Shown: positions 19,977 through 32,571, counted from the stretch's first letter. The stretch is DNA of 64,000 nucleotides from an uncultured Stenotrophomonas sp. (GCF_913778665.1 NZ_CAJYVQ010000001.1:84187-148186); one strand, 5' to 3'. The notes: generated by a model from the sequence alone, not told the origin. Translations and numbers: made by a program.

Positions 19977-20043
19977 GTGGAGCCGAGCCCTGGCTCGGCT
20001 GCAGCCGATTCCCCGGCGGGGCCGAGCATGGGCTCGGCTCTAC
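19977..20043. repeat. SMAG-type repeat dimer (GCCGAG arms)
   Basis: GTGGAGCCGAGCCCTGGCTC at the left and GCATGGGCTCGGCTCTACC at the right: the same GTAG/CTAC design as the TCGAC copies but with a different arm sequence. It lies between gyrA and mtnA. Confidence 0.75.
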
Positions 20044-20067
20044 CGACATCCTCGACCCTGTCCCGCC

Positions 20068-21132
20068 TCAACCGCCGAAGGCGGCGCGCATGTTTTCGGT
20101 GGTCGGGTTCAGGATCACGCCGCGTTCGGTCACGATGGCGTCGATCAGCTCGCCCGGGGTCACGTCGAATACCGGGTTCCAGGCAGCAATGCCCTCGGCC
20201 ACGGTGCGGGTGCCGCCGACGCCGTACAGCTCGCCCGGATCACGCTGCTCGATCTCGATCTGGCTGCCGTCGACGGTGTCCATGTCTACCGTCGACGACG
20301 GCGCCACGACCATGAACTTCACACCGTGGTGGCGGGCGGCGATGGCCAGCTGGTAGGTGCCGATCTTGTTGGCGGTATCGCCGTTGGCGCAGATGCGGTC
20401 GGCACCGACGATCACCCACTGCACGGCACCGGTCTTCATCAGGTGCGAGGCGGCCGAGTCGGCGATCAGGGTGGCGTCGATACCATCCTGCTGCAGCTCC
20501 CACACGGTCAGGCGCGCGCCCTGCAGCCATGGCCGGGTCTCGCCGGCGAACACGCGGGCGATGCGGTGCTGGGCCATGCCGGCACGGATCACGCCCAGCG
20601 CGGTACCGAAACCGGCGGTGGCCAGCGAGCCGGTGTTGCAATGGGTCAGCACGCCGCTGCCGGCCTCGATCAGGCCAGCCCCCAGCGCGCCCATGTGACG
20701 GTTGGCGGCCAGGTCTTCCTCGGCGATGGCCTGCGCCTCCGCTTCCAGCGCGGCCTTCCAGTCAGTGCCGGCAGCATTCAGGCAACGGCGCATGCGGGCC
20801 AGGGCCCAGGCCAGGTTCACGGCGGTCGGGCGCGAGGCGTTCAGGCGCTGCAGCGCCGGCTCCAGCTGCTGCAGTGCGTGTGCCCCATCGGCGGCCTGCA
20901 CCTCGCGCGCCGCCAGCACCACCCCCCAGGCCGCAGCGATGCCGATCGCCGGTGCGCCGCGCACAGTCAGTGCGTGGATGGCCGCGGCGACCTCGTCACT
21001 GTCGTGGCAGACCACATGCTCGACCACGAACGGCAGCTTGCGCTGGTCCAGCAGTTGCAGGGCATCGCCGGTCCACAGGATCGGGCGGATGTGGTCGTAG
21101 CGGGCGTAATCGATATCGGAGGCAGTGTTCAT
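20068..21132 (-). CDS. mtnA: S-methyl-5-thioribose-1-phosphate isomerase
   Basis: 354 residues from ATG 21132. Catalyses aldose-to-ketose isomerisation of methylthioribose-1-phosphate in the methionine salvage pathway. Family motifs are clear: VRGAPAIG (about 53-60), LTHCNTGS with the catalytic Cys (about 161-168) and VGADRI with the catalytic Asp. Length matches the family. The ribosome site is weak. Other salvage genes are not in the window. Confidence 0.93.
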   Translation of the reverse strand: MNTASDIDYARYDHIRPILWTGDALQLLDQRKLPFVVEHVVCHDSDEVAAAIHALTVRGAPAIGIAAAWGVVLAAREVQAADGAHALQQLEPALQRLNASRPTAVNLAWALARMRRCLNAAGTDWKAALEAEAQAIAEEDLAANRHMGALGAGLIEAGSGVLTHCNTGSLATAGFGTALGVIRAGMAQHRIARVFAGETRPWLQGARLTVWELQQDGIDATLIADSAASHLMKTGAVQWVIVGADRICANGDTANKIGTYQLAIAARHHGVKFMVVAPSSTVDMDTVDGSQIEIEQRDPGELYGVGGTRTVAEGIAAWNPVFDVTPGELIDAIVTERGVILNPTTENMRAAFGG

Positions 21133-21179
21133 GTGTCCATTGTAGGGCCACGCCCCGCGCGGTTGCAGTCCGCTGCGGC

Positions 21180-21908
21180 TCAATTCACCGAGAATTCGGC
21201 GCGGCAGCCGCCGTCCACCCAGACCCCGTTGCGGCTCCAGCCCCAGGTGCTGCCCTCTTCGCACGGCGTGCTGGACAGCTGCTCGAAGACGGCCGCGCCG
21301 ACCGAGATGCTGGCACCACAGAAACGGCGCTTCTTCGACTTGGATTCGCAGGTCAGGCGGCGGGGCACGTCGACGAAACGCCCCTCGTCGTCCGCCACTT
21401 CGAAGTCACCCTGGCAGCCGCGGCTGGTCCACACCTCATTGCGCTTGTAGCCCCAGCCCTGCCCTTCCCGGCACGGCAGCGCCGACAGCTGCCGCAGCAG
21501 GCGCACCGGGGAACCATCCAGGCGCACCGGGCAGCTCTGCGGACGACCGTTGGATTCGCAGCGCACCACGCGGCGGACCAGACGCTTGCCTTCGTTGCCG
21601 GCCGGCGCCGCACCGGCGGCACGGCGGGCACGGAACTCGGCGCGGCAACCGAGGGTCACCCACACGCCACTGCGGTCGGTACCCCATTCGCTGCCACGGA
21701 TGCAGCTGCTGTTGGACAGCTGGCGGACCAGATCAACGCCGTTGCTGACATCGATATCGCAGTGTACCCAGCCCATGTCACGCGACTCGCAGGTCACCAC
21801 TTCGCCGTCATAGCCTGCCTGCTGGGCGGACGCCGTAGACGGCAGCCAGGCACCCCAGAGCGCGATGGAGTACACCGGTGCAGCAACGACCGCAAACCAC
21901 TTGACCAA
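21180..21908 (-). CDS. Secreted protein with three DUF3011 repeats
   Basis: The mature protein consists of three copies of a roughly 70-residue unit. Each has a Cys-bearing start (TCES or RCES), then LxRQLS or FEQLS followed by C, then the W-G-x-x-R-x-G/E-V-W-x-x-x-G-C-x-x-x-F motif (for example [39 protein letters not shown]). This is the DUF3011 pattern; the paired Cys probably form disulfides. A hydrophobic signal ([20 protein letters not shown]) begins here. The start is uncertain: TTG 21908 places the signal at the N terminus; the frame also reaches an ATG at 22010. Function unknown; secreted binding protein is a guess. Confidence 0.65.
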   Translation of the reverse strand: MVKWFAVVAAPVYSIALWGAWLPSTASAQQAGYDGEVVTCESRDMGWVHCDIDVSNGVDLVRQLSNSSCIRGSEWGTDRSGVWVTLGCRAEFRARRAAGAAPAGNEGKRLVRRVVRCESNGRPQSCPVRLDGSPVRLLRQLSALPCREGQGWGYKRNEVWTSRGCQGDFEVADDEGRFVDVPRRLTCESKSKKRRFCGASISVGAAVFEQLSSTPCEEGSTWGWSRNGVWVDGGCRAEFSVN

Positions 21909-22046
21909 AGCCTTCCCCAGCTGGAATGGATGAACTGCGTGCCAGTGTCCGGCATCTGCCGTGATAAGAGCATCATCCTGCTTACCGAAGCAAGCGCGCA
22001 GGCGCGGCAATCCGTTCAGTCTTCGATATTCAGAAAACTCTGAAGA

Positions 22047-23003
22047 TCAGGCATGGGCAAAGTCGTACGCCAGCACATCGGCGATGCGTGGCGTGCGATT
22101 CATCGCCATCAGCAGGCGATCCACACCCACCGCCACGCCAGCGCAGGCCGGCATCGACGGCAATGCGGCCAGCAACGCTTCGTCCAGTGCCGGCTGCACC
22201 TGGCCGCGCTCGTGGCGACGCTGCAGGTCACGCTGGAAACGCGCACGCTGTTCGCCGGCGTCGTTCAGTTCGTGATAGCCGTTGGCCAGTTCCACCGCAC
22301 CCAGGTACAGCTCGAAACGCTCGGCCAGCGGCGGGGTGCCCGCGCGGATGCGTGCCAGCGCGGCCTGGCTGGCGGGCCAGTCATGCACCACGGTCATCAC
22401 CGCGTCATCGAAGTCAGGCTGGATGCGGTGGGTCATCAGAAGGTCCAGCCAGTCGTCGCGGGTCAGGCCGACCGGATCGACATGCACGTCGCCGAGCGCG
22501 GCACGCAACGCCGCCTCATCGGCATCGAACGGGTCTACGCCTACAGCCTGCTGGAAAAGCTCGCGGTAACTCAGCACGCGCAAGGTGGCACTGCGCCCGA
22601 CCAGCGCCAGCGCCTGGCCGACCAGCTCGGCGGCTTCCTGCACCAGCCGGTGGTGGTCCCAACCAACGCGGTACCACTCCAGCATGGTGAACTCGGGGTT
22701 GTGGCGGCCACCGGCTTCGCCGTTGCGGAACACCCGGCCCAGTTCGTAGCAATCGCCCACGCCCGCCGCCAGCAAGCGCTTGAGCGGATACTCCGGCGAG
22801 GTGCGCAGCCAACGGCGACGGCCACCAGCATCGACGTGGCCGCTGAACTCGGTATGGAAGCTGTCGATGTTCGGCTCGGTGTTGCCGGCCACCGACAGGA
22901 TCGGTGTTTCCACTTCCAGCACGTCGCGTTCGGCGAAGAAACGGCGCAGCAGCGCGTTGAGCGCGGCACGCTGCTGCAGCGCGCGCAGCAGGGCTTCGCT
23001 CAC
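22047..23003 (-). CDS. epmA: EF-P-(R)-beta-lysine ligase
   Basis: 318 residues, starting at GTG 23003, which overlaps the stop of the upstream acetyltransferase (GTGA). It is a stand-alone class II lysyl-tRNA-synthetase-like catalytic domain without the anticodon-binding domain, the EpmA/GenX/PoxA type. Motifs: TSPEYPLKRLLAAG, GRHNPEFTMLEWY and GVAVGVDRLLM (motif 3). EpmA attaches beta-lysine to elongation factor P, which relieves ribosome stalling at polyproline. EpmB and EF-P are not in the window. Confidence 0.92.
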   Translation of the reverse strand: MSEALLRALQQRAALNALLRRFFAERDVLEVETPILSVAGNTEPNIDSFHTEFSGHVDAGGRRRWLRTSPEYPLKRLLAAGVGDCYELGRVFRNGEAGGRHNPEFTMLEWYRVGWDHHRLVQEAAELVGQALALVGRSATLRVLSYRELFQQAVGVDPFDADEAALRAALGDVHVDPVGLTRDDWLDLLMTHRIQPDFDDAVMTVVHDWPASQAALARIRAGTPPLAERFELYLGAVELANGYHELNDAGEQRARFQRDLQRRHERGQVQPALDEALLAALPSMPACAGVAVGVDRLLMAMNRTPRIADVLAYDFAHA

Positions 23004-23485
23004 AGCATGCCCTCCGGGCGCGGGTGGTCCAGTGGCAGGGTCAGCAGATCACGGGTGTCATCGATGTAACCGCTGGCCAGGTACAGGCGACGGGCCAGTT
23101 CATTGTGGTGGTTCACTTCCAGGCGCAGGCGGCTGACGCCACGGCCGCGCGCACGCTGTTCGCAGATCGCCAGTGCCTGCTTGCCGCGGCCACGACCGCG
23201 CGCACGATGGGCCAGGTACAGCTCGTCCAGCAGCATGAAATGGCCACCCTGTTCCAGGCTGAAACCCATCGCGATCACCGCATAGCCGACTACTTCAGCC
23301 GCCTCGTCCAGCCACAGCAGCACTTCGCCGTTGCGCGGGTCGGCCAGCAGCGCATCCACGCCGCGGCGCACGCGCGCGTCGTCGAAGTCGATCCTGTCTT
23401 CGGCGTAGAACTCGCGCATCAACGCGATCAGCAGCTCCTCGTCAGCACGGGTGGCCAGGCGGAAATCCAGCGGGGCGGTCTGCAT
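23000..23485 (-). CDS. GNAT-family N-acetyltransferase
   Basis: 161 residues from ATG 23485 (AAAGGA upstream). GNAT motif A is visible as FMLLDELYLAHRARGRGRGKQ (the R-x-x-G-x-G/A acetyl-CoA loop), with motif B around RLRLEVNHHNELARRLYLASGY. Substrate unknown. It is translationally coupled to epmA through GTGA, so the pair is an operon; a role in modification of translation components is possible but not shown. Confidence 0.85.
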   Translation of the reverse strand: MQTAPLDFRLATRADEELLIALMREFYAEDRIDFDDARVRRGVDALLADPRNGEVLLWLDEAAEVVGYAVIAMGFSLEQGGHFMLLDELYLAHRARGRGRGKQALAICEQRARGRGVSRLRLEVNHHNELARRLYLASGYIDDTRDLLTLPLDHPRPEGML

Positions 23486-23535
23486 CGGTGGTCCTTTGTG
23501 TTTCATGCCGGGCGCGTGGGCACCCGGCGGGGTCA

Positions 23536-26034
<2,499 letters not shown>

Positions 26035-26127
26035 CTACCGCGCCCGGCCGTCAGCCCCCGTAACACCGCGCCGCTCGGGGCCGGATCCTAGAAGGGGTTG
26101 TGACCCCGCCTGTGGACTGCCGCCTTT

Positions 26128-26186
26128 GCAGCGTCGAGCCATGCTCGATTGCTGCACCGGCCCAGTCGAGCACGGCTTGACTCTAC
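26128..26186. repeat. SMAG-type repeat dimer, diverged
   Basis: GCGTCGAGCCATGCTCGATT on the left and CAGTCGAGCACGGCTTGACT on the right, ending CTCTAC. Arms use the TCGAGC(A/C)(T/C)G sequence, a third subtype. It sits between divergent ligA and the aminotransferase. Confidence 0.65.
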
Positions 26187-26252
26187 ATACCCGACTTGCC
26201 GCCCGCTCCCACCAGCGCTAGCGTGCGGCGGTTGCCCTTCGGAATCCTGCCC

Positions 26253-27365
26253 GTGTCCCTGCCCGCTTCCCGCCGCCACTTCCTGCAACTGGCCGGTGTC
26301 GGCCTCGTCGCCGCTGGCAGCGGCCTGCCCCGCCTCGGCCAGGCCCGGCCCGGCGCGGCTCCAGCCGGCGGCCCGGTCCTGCTCAACTTCAACGAGTGCC
26401 CTTACGGCCCCTCGCCCGCCGCCCAGCAGGCTGCACGCGACAGCATCGCCGGCAGTGGTCGCTACCAGTTCTCTCTGGCGGGACAGGTTCGCGATGCCTT
26501 CGTCGCCCAGGCCGGCATCCCGGCCGACCACGTGCGTCTGTACCCCGGCTCCAGCGAGCCCCTGAACCGTGCGGCCATCGTCTGGACCGGCGCACAGGCC
26601 GGCCTGGTCGTGGCGGACCCGACCTTTGAGACGCTGGGTGACGTGGCCGCCGCGCATGGCGCGTCCGTGCACAAGGTGCCGTTGCGCGAGGATGGCGCAC
26701 ATGACCTGCGCGCAATGGCCGCCGCCGCCCACGCGCGCCCGACCGGGCTGCTGTACGTGTGCAACCCGAACAACCCGACCGGTTCGATCAGCCCGCCGGC
26801 CGAGCTGGCGTGGCTGCTGGCCAACAAGCCGTCCGCCACCCGCGTGCTGGTGGATGAGGCCTATCTGCAGTACAGCGATCAGCCCAGCCTGATCGCACAG
26901 GTTGCCCAGCGCGATGACCTGATCGTGCTGCGGACGTTCTCCAAGCTGTATGGCATGGCCGGCCTGCGCCTGGGCGTGGCGGCTGCGCATCCTGACCGCC
27001 TGCGCGAACTGGCCAGCCAGGGCGACAACCCGTTGCCGGTGCCGGCGCTGGCCGCCGCGCTGGCCAGCCTGCAGGACCCGCAGTTGGTCGCGCAGCGCCG
27101 GTTGCAGAATGCCAAGGTGCGCCAGGCCACCATCGCCTGGTTGGGCAAGCGCGGCTTCAGCTGCGTGGCCTCCGAAGCGAACTGCTTCGTGGTGGATGTG
27201 CAGCGCGACGGCAACGCGTTCGCCAAGGCGATGGCGGACAACGGCGTGGTCATCGGCCGCAGCTGGCCGATCTGGCCGCAGCGCGTACGGGTGACGGTGG
27301 GCACCGAAGAGGAAATGGCCGCGTTCCGCCAAGCGTTCGCGAACGTCGCCGGCGTACCGGCGTAA
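26253..27365 (+). CDS. PLP-dependent aminotransferase, HisC-like, Tat-exported
   Basis: Start GTG 26253 has GGAA upstream and places a twin-arginine signal (SRRHFLQLAGVGLVAAGSG) at the N terminus; about 370 residues. The fold-type I aminotransferase motifs are intact: CNPNNPTG, VDEAYLQYS and the PLP Lys in RTFSKLYGMAGLRLG. The sequence is closest to histidinol-phosphate aminotransferases. Tat export of a folded, PLP-loaded enzyme to the periplasm is unusual and rules out a simple HisC role. It lies opposite in strand between ligA and zipA, bounded by SMAG repeats on both sides. Confidence 0.8.
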   Translation: MSLPASRRHFLQLAGVGLVAAGSGLPRLGQARPGAAPAGGPVLLNFNECPYGPSPAAQQAARDSIAGSGRYQFSLAGQVRDAFVAQAGIPADHVRLYPGSSEPLNRAAIVWTGAQAGLVVADPTFETLGDVAAAHGASVHKVPLREDGAHDLRAMAAAAHARPTGLLYVCNPNNPTGSISPPAELAWLLANKPSATRVLVDEAYLQYSDQPSLIAQVAQRDDLIVLRTFSKLYGMAGLRLGVAAAHPDRLRELASQGDNPLPVPALAAALASLQDPQLVAQRRLQNAKVRQATIAWLGKRGFSCVASEANCFVVDVQRDGNAFAKAMADNGVVIGRSWPIWPQRVRVTVGTEEEMAAFRQAFANVAGVPA

Positions 27366-27397
27366 CCCCATCCGGGTGGGTCCCGACCTGGCCCTGC

Positions 27398-27465
27398 GTA
27401 GAGTCTTGCCATGCTCGACTGGGGTTTGCCCGCGGATCCAAAAGTCGAGCATGGCTCGACTCTCC
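27398..27465. repeat. SMAG-type repeat dimer
   Basis: GTAGAGTCTTGCCATGCTCG on the left, GTCGAGCATGGCTCGACTCT on the right. It lies between the converging ends of the aminotransferase and zipA. Confidence 0.7.
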
Positions 27466-27475
27466 CTTTGGGCCT

Positions 27476-28210
27476 TTACCAGCGCGGAGTCTTGGTCAGC
27501 GGCGGCGCCTGGTGCTGGCGGTCATAGGCACGCAGCTCGTCACGGATGTGCGCGATGCGCTGTCGACCGAGTGCATTGCGGCTGTCATCCAGCACCACGC
27601 CGTCGAGCAGTTCGGCCATGCGCTGCACGGTCGGCAGCATCTTCTCCCAGGCGTCCAGCGCGGTCAGCGGCGCCGGCAAGGTCAGGAAGAAGGCAATGGC
27701 CGGGGTTTCCATGGCGCGGATGTTGGCCATGTCGAAGCTGCCCGGCTTCATGATGCTCGCCATCGAGAAGATCGGGCCGCGCTCGGGGTGGCCCTCGACC
27801 AGGCGGTGGAACACATTCATGTGGCCGAACACCAGCCCGGTCTTCTCCGCAGCGACCACGATGTCCTCGCCACGCAGCTGCTCGCCGGCGCGGGCGGCCA
27901 CGAACAGCGAGACGATCTTGTCGAAGTCCTGGCTGACGCGCTTGCCGAGGTCGCTGGCCGCATCGGTGTCGGCGAGGCCAAGTTCGGCCTGCTCCCCTTC
28001 CGCACCCATGCCCGGCTCGACGCGGCCGTCGGCCACGGCAACGCCGTCTTCGCCCAGCACCGGCTCGCGGCGCTCGCCACTGTTCGGCTCCGCGCTCTCC
28101 ACGCGGCGCCCCTGGGGCTTCTTCTTTGGACGGCCAAACAGGAAGATCGCAGCGATCAACAGCAGGCCGGCGGCCATGATGCCGATGCGCAACAGTGCCG
28201 TGTCGGACAT
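27476..28210 (-). CDS. zipA: Cell division protein ZipA
   Basis: 244 residues. An N-terminal membrane anchor (TALLRIGIMAAGLLLIAAIFLFG, residues 4-26) is followed by a basic stretch, an acidic variable linker and a C-terminal FtsZ-binding domain of about 130 residues (from LVFGHMNVFHR to the end). ZipA tethers FtsZ to the membrane and recruits downstream division proteins. It lies 46 bp after smc in the same orientation, the conserved smc-zipA arrangement. Confidence 0.88.
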   Translation of the reverse strand: MSDTALLRIGIMAAGLLLIAAIFLFGRPKKKPQGRRVESAEPNSGERREPVLGEDGVAVADGRVEPGMGAEGEQAELGLADTDAASDLGKRVSQDFDKIVSLFVAARAGEQLRGEDIVVAAEKTGLVFGHMNVFHRLVEGHPERGPIFSMASIMKPGSFDMANIRAMETPAIAFFLTLPAPLTALDAWEKMLPTVQRMAELLDGVVLDDSRNALGRQRIAHIRDELRAYDRQHQAPPLTKTPRW

Positions 28211-28256
28211 TCGATAGGTTCTCCGGCTAGTTCGTTCAGGTAACTAGGATGGCACG

Positions 28257-31200
28257 TCAGGCCGCGCCCGCCAATCGCGCCGCTTCTTCCAGGTCCACGC
28301 TGACCAGCCGGCTGACGCCCGGCTCGCGCATGGTCACGCCCGAAAGCTGGTGCGCGGCCTCCATCGTCGCCTTGTTGTGGCTGACGAACAGGAACTGCAC
28401 CTTCTCGCTCATTTCCTTGACCATGCTGGCCAGGCGGCCGACGTTGGCTTCGTCCAGCGGCGCATCTACTTCGTCCAGCAGGCAGAACGGCGCGGGGTTG
28501 AGCTGGAAGATGGCGAACACCAGTGCCACTGCGGTCATCGCCTTTTCGCCACCGGACAGCAGCGAAATGCTGGAAACGCGCTTGCCCGGCGGGCGCGCCA
28601 TGATGGTCACGCCAGTGTCGAGAAGGTCTTCGCCGGTCAGTTCCAGATAGGCATGGCCACCACCGAACAGGCGCGGGTACAGCGCCTGCACGCCGGCATT
28701 GACGCGGTCGAAGGTGTCCTTGAAACGGCCACGGGTTTCGCGGTCGATCTTGCGGATGGCGTCTTCCAGGGTCTCCAGCGCCGTGGTCAGGTCCACATGC
28801 TGGGCATCCAGGTACTCCGAGCGCTGCGAGGCCTCGCCATACTCGTGGATGGCAGCCAGGTTGACCGGCTCCAGGCGACGCATGCGGCCATCGATCTGAT
28901 GCACGGCCTGCTCCCAGTCGCCCAGGCGGGCCTCCTCGGGCAGTGCGTTGAGCACGTCCTGCATGACGAAACCGGCTTTCTCAACGGCACCCTGCAAGGT
29001 CTCGGCGCTGAGCACCAGAGCCTGCTGGTCCAGCTTTCGCTGGGAAATGCGTTCGCGCTGCGCCAACGCCTGCTCGTCGCGCTGGTGGCGGGTCTGTTCG
29101 TAGTTGCGCAGCTCGGCGTCGATGCCATCCAGCAGCGTGCGCGCCTCGGTCAGCGCGCGATCGGCTCGCACGCGCTCTTCCAGTGCGTTCTGATGTTCGG
29201 CCTGCAGCGATTCGACCGGCGAATCGCCTTCATCCAGCTGCAAGTGCAATTCCCCCAGGCGCGAATCGAGCTGGCCGCGCTGGGTGCTCATGCGCTCCAG
29301 CGCCTGGCCCAGTGACGACAGCTGTGCGCGCTGCGATTCCAGCGTCAGCGCCAGCGAATGCGAGCGCTCGCGCACCGCGCGTGCAGCGTCGCGGGCCAGG
29401 TCGCGGGCCTCGGTCAGCTGGCGGCGCTCACCCTCCAGCCGCTGCCGGGTCGACTCCAGGTCGCCCATGCTGCTGACCGCGCTCTCCAGCCGCGAACGCG
29501 CCTCACGCGCCTGTTCGCTGTTGGCGTCCAGCGCTTCCAGCAACTGCTTCAGTTCACCCTCGATGCGATCGATGCGGGTGCGCGCGGCCTCGACCTTCCC
29601 CTGCTGGCTCTGCAGCTGGCCGGCCAGTTCGGACACTGCACGATGCGCCTGGTACAACGTGCGCTGCGCGTCTTCGCGCTGCTGTTCGGCCGCCTGCAAC
29701 TGCTCGCGGAAGCCGGACAGCTGCTCTTCCAGTGCAGCCTCGCGGTCCTGCAACTGCTCGATCTGTTCGCGCAGTTCATTGATTTCACGTTCGCGCAGCA
29801 GTGCGCCCTGCTGGGCGGCACCGGAGCGCGACACGCGCAGCCAGCCCTGCCCCAGCCGCTCGCCGCCCTGGGTGATGATCGAATCCCCCTCGGGCAGGCC
29901 GGCCTGCAGGGCCTTGGCCTCGGCCAGGTTCTGGGCACCATGCAGATGCGCCAGCAGGCGACGGATCGCCGCCGGGCCACGCACGCGTGCGGCCAGCGAG
30001 GTAGGCGCGACCTTGAGGTCGGCACTGTCATTGGCGACCAGCGCGATGTGACCTTCGCCGAGGTCACCCAGTGCATCGACCAGGCTGCCCGGGTCATCGA
30101 CCAGCACGCCTTCGATCAGCTCGCCGAGCGCGCTTTCCACCGCGTTTTCCCAGCCGGCATCGACATCCAGGCGCTCGCCGACGCGTGCCGCCGAATCCAG
30201 CCCACGCGCCTTCAGCCAGGCGACGGCTGCGCCCTGCTCCTGGCCGAATGCGGCCTGCTGCAGGGTTTCCAGCGAGGCCAGGCGGCCACGCAGGCCGTTG
30301 GCCTGCTTGCGCAGTTCGGCCAGTTCATTCTGGCCGTTGCGCTGCTGTTCCTGCACGGCCGCCACGCCCTGTTTGCGCAGCTCGACCTCTTCGCTCAATT
30401 CATCCAGCGCGGCCTTCTGCGTGTCGTGCTGCAGGTGCAGCTGTTCGAAGGCCTCCTCCAGCGCGTCCACGTCCAGCCCCGCGCGCTCGGCGACCAACGC
30501 TTCGCGACGACGGTCGGCGTCGAGGATCTGCTTGTCCAGGTAGTCCACGCGCGTGCGCTCGACATCGCCGGCGCGCGAGGCTTCCGAACTCTGTGAGGTG
30601 TGCTGCTCCCAGCGCTGCTGCCAACTGGCCAGCCGGTCTTCGGCCTCACGCAGGCTTTCCTGCTTGATCTCATTCTCTTCCTGCAGCGCTTCCAGCTGCG
30701 GGGTGGCGGCCTCCACGGCCTCGCGCAGCACCCTCAGCTTGGCCTCGTCGCCGCTGATATGCAGGCCCAGTTCGGCCAGGGCCTGCTGGGTTTCATCGCG
30801 CGCCTTGTGCAGGCGCTGCGACAGCTCCCGCTGGTGCTGGATCTGCTGCTCAAGGCGGGCCAGCGTACTGCCGACCTGGTAGACCGCGGCCTGCGCGGTG
30901 TTGAGCGCATCGGCGGCCTCTTCGCGACGCACACGCGAGGTTTCGATGCGGGCCTCGGCATCGCGCTGATCGGCGATCAGCTGCTGCAGCTTGGTCTCTT
31001 CCTGCGACAGCCCTTCGCGCAGCTTCGACAGACGCCCGTCGAGGCCCCGGAATTCCAGCGCCTTCCATTCGGCATCCTTGACCCGGCGCTCTTCCTGCAG
31101 CGCCTGGTACTGCTCGGCCTGCTTGGCCTGACGCTTGAGGTGGTCAAGCTGCTTGCTGATCTCGTCGCGCAGGTCGCCCAGCCGGTCGAGGTTCTCACGG

Positions 31201-31760
31201 GTATGGCGGATGCGGGTTTCGGTTTCCTTGCGGCGCTCCTTGTACTTGGAGATGCCGGCGGCCTCTTCCAGGTACACGCGCAGGTCTTCCGGGCGCGCCT
31301 CGATGATCTGGCTGATCATGCCCTGCTCGATGATCGAGTAGCTGCGCGGGCCCAGGCCGGTGCCGAGGAACAGATCGGTAATGTCGCGGCGGCGGCACTT
31401 GGTGCCGTTGAGGTAATAGTTGCTGGTGCCGTCGCGGCTGACCGTCCGCTTGACCGAGATTTCGTTGAACGAGGCGTACTCGCCGGAAATCGTATGGTCC
31501 GAGTTGTCGAAGATCAGCTCGACAGTGGCCTGCGAGACCGGCTTGCGGGCGTTGGAACCGGAGAAGATCACGTCGGTCAGCGAGTCACCGCGCAGGCGGC
31601 TGGCCGAACTCTCGCCCATGACCCAGCGCACGGCGTCGATGATGTTCGACTTGCCGCAGCCATTGGGCCCCACCACGCCGGTCATGTTGGTCGGCAGGTG
31701 CAGGGTGGTCGGATCGACGAACGACTTGAAGCCGGACAGTTTGATCGTGGAAAGACGCAT
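28257..31760 (-). CDS. smc: Chromosome partition protein Smc
   Basis: 1167 residues. Walker A GPNGCGKS lies near residue 32, the hinge around 500-640 (GELIEGVLVDDPGSL...), long Glu/Gln/Arg-rich coiled coils on both sides, the ABC signature LSGGEKAMTA near 1070 and Walker B PFCLLDEVDAPLDEAN. It forms condensin with ScpA and ScpB and organises the chromosome. No truncation or frameshift is visible. Confidence 0.96.
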   Translation of the reverse strand: MRLSTIKLSGFKSFVDPTTLHLPTNMTGVVGPNGCGKSNIIDAVRWVMGESSASRLRGDSLTDVIFSGSNARKPVSQATVELIFDNSDHTISGEYASFNEISVKRTVSRDGTSNYYLNGTKCRRRDITDLFLGTGLGPRSYSIIEQGMISQIIEARPEDLRVYLEEAAGISKYKERRKETETRIRHTRENLDRLGDLRDEISKQLDHLKRQAKQAEQYQALQEERRVKDAEWKALEFRGLDGRLSKLREGLSQEETKLQQLIADQRDAEARIETSRVRREEAADALNTAQAAVYQVGSTLARLEQQIQHQRELSQRLHKARDETQQALAELGLHISGDEAKLRVLREAVEAATPQLEALQEENEIKQESLREAEDRLASWQQRWEQHTSQSSEASRAGDVERTRVDYLDKQILDADRRREALVAERAGLDVDALEEAFEQLHLQHDTQKAALDELSEEVELRKQGVAAVQEQQRNGQNELAELRKQANGLRGRLASLETLQQAAFGQEQGAAVAWLKARGLDSAARVGERLDVDAGWENAVESALGELIEGVLVDDPGSLVDALGDLGEGHIALVANDSADLKVAPTSLAARVRGPAAIRRLLAHLHGAQNLAEAKALQAGLPEGDSIITQGGERLGQGWLRVSRSGAAQQGALLREREINELREQIEQLQDREAALEEQLSGFREQLQAAEQQREDAQRTLYQAHRAVSELAGQLQSQQGKVEAARTRIDRIEGELKQLLEALDANSEQAREARSRLESAVSSMGDLESTRQRLEGERRQLTEARDLARDAARAVRERSHSLALTLESQRAQLSSLGQALERMSTQRGQLDSRLGELHLQLDEGDSPVESLQAEHQNALEERVRADRALTEARTLLDGIDAELRNYEQTRHQRDEQALAQRERISQRKLDQQALVLSAETLQGAVEKAGFVMQDVLNALPEEARLGDWEQAVHQIDGRMRRLEPVNLAAIHEYGEASQRSEYLDAQHVDLTTALETLEDAIRKIDRETRGRFKDTFDRVNAGVQALYPRLFGGGHAYLELTGEDLLDTGVTIMARPPGKRVSSISLLSGGEKAMTAVALVFAIFQLNPAPFCLLDEVDAPLDEANVGRLASMVKEMSEKVQFLFVSHNKATMEAAHQLSGVTMREPGVSRLVSVDLEEAARLAGAA

Positions 31761-31951
31761 AGAGGTTCCGGACGGGGGCCGGCAAGCGGCCTATTGCCCT
31801 CCAAGTCATTGATCCTGTTGGAATCAGCAACCGTGGAACGGGGATGACGCCCTGAGTATACCGATGTGGCCGTGTTCTACGAATGGGCGTGGAACATTGC
31901 CCGGCCGTGCCTGTCGGCCGGCCCCGGCCCGGTGCCACCAAACCGGGGCCG

Positions 31952-31984
31952 CAAAACAAAACGGGCACCCTTGCGGGCGCCCGT
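31952..31984 (-). terminator. Rho-independent terminator of rpsF-rpsR-rplI
   Basis: Inverted repeat ACGGGCGCCC / GGGTGCCCGT with a four-base loop, followed on the minus strand by TTTTGTTTTG. It lies about 32 bp after the rplI stop codon. Confidence 0.9.
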
Positions 31985-32016
31985 TCTGCGGAGATGCCAG
32001 GCCTTGCGGCGTGGGA

Positions 32017-32466
32017 TCAGGCTTCGGCCACGACGACGACCTTGACGGTGGTCTCGACGTCGGCGTGCAGGTGGATCAGCACGTCGTATTCGCCGATGTT
32101 GCGGAAGGCACCTTCGCCCAGGATGACTTCGCTCTTGCTGACCGGCAGGCCGGCAGCGGTGAAGGCATCGGCGATTTCACGGGCGCCGACCGAGCCGTAC
32201 AGCTTGCCTTCGGTCGAAGCGTTCGCCGGGATGGTCACGCTCGCACCTTCCAGCTTGGCCTTGCGTGCATCAGCGTCGGCGTGGATGGCCTGGGCCTTGG
32301 CTTCGTACTCGGCGCGCTTGGCTTCGAACTCGGCCTTGTTGCTCTCGGTGGCCGGCACGGCCTTGCCCTGCGGCACGAGGAAGTTACGGCCGTAGCCCGG
32401 CTTCACGTCGACCAGGTCGCCCAGGTTGCCGAGGTTGGTGACTTTCTGCAGGAGGATCAGCTGCAT
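32017..32466 (-). CDS. rplI: 50S ribosomal protein L9
   Basis: 149 residues. The N-terminal domain is classical ([19 protein letters not shown], then [16 protein letters not shown]), followed by the long connecting helix and the C-terminal rRNA-binding domain. It stabilises the 23S rRNA and helps reading-frame maintenance. It is last in the S6-S18-L9 operon, with a CTGGAG ribosome site. Confidence 0.97.
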   Translation of the reverse strand: MQLILLQKVTNLGNLGDLVDVKPGYGRNFLVPQGKAVPATESNKAEFEAKRAEYEAKAQAIHADADARKAKLEGASVTIPANASTEGKLYGSVGAREIADAFTAAGLPVSKSEVILGEGAFRNIGEYDVLIHLHADVETTVKVVVVAEA

Positions 32467-32571
32467 GGTATTGCTCCAGATAAGTTATTCGTTAGCGAGG
32501 CTGCAGCCCCGCAACAAAGGCTGTCCGAATAGCTGGCACAGCGGGGGCGGCACGTGACCGCCCCGCCGGCA

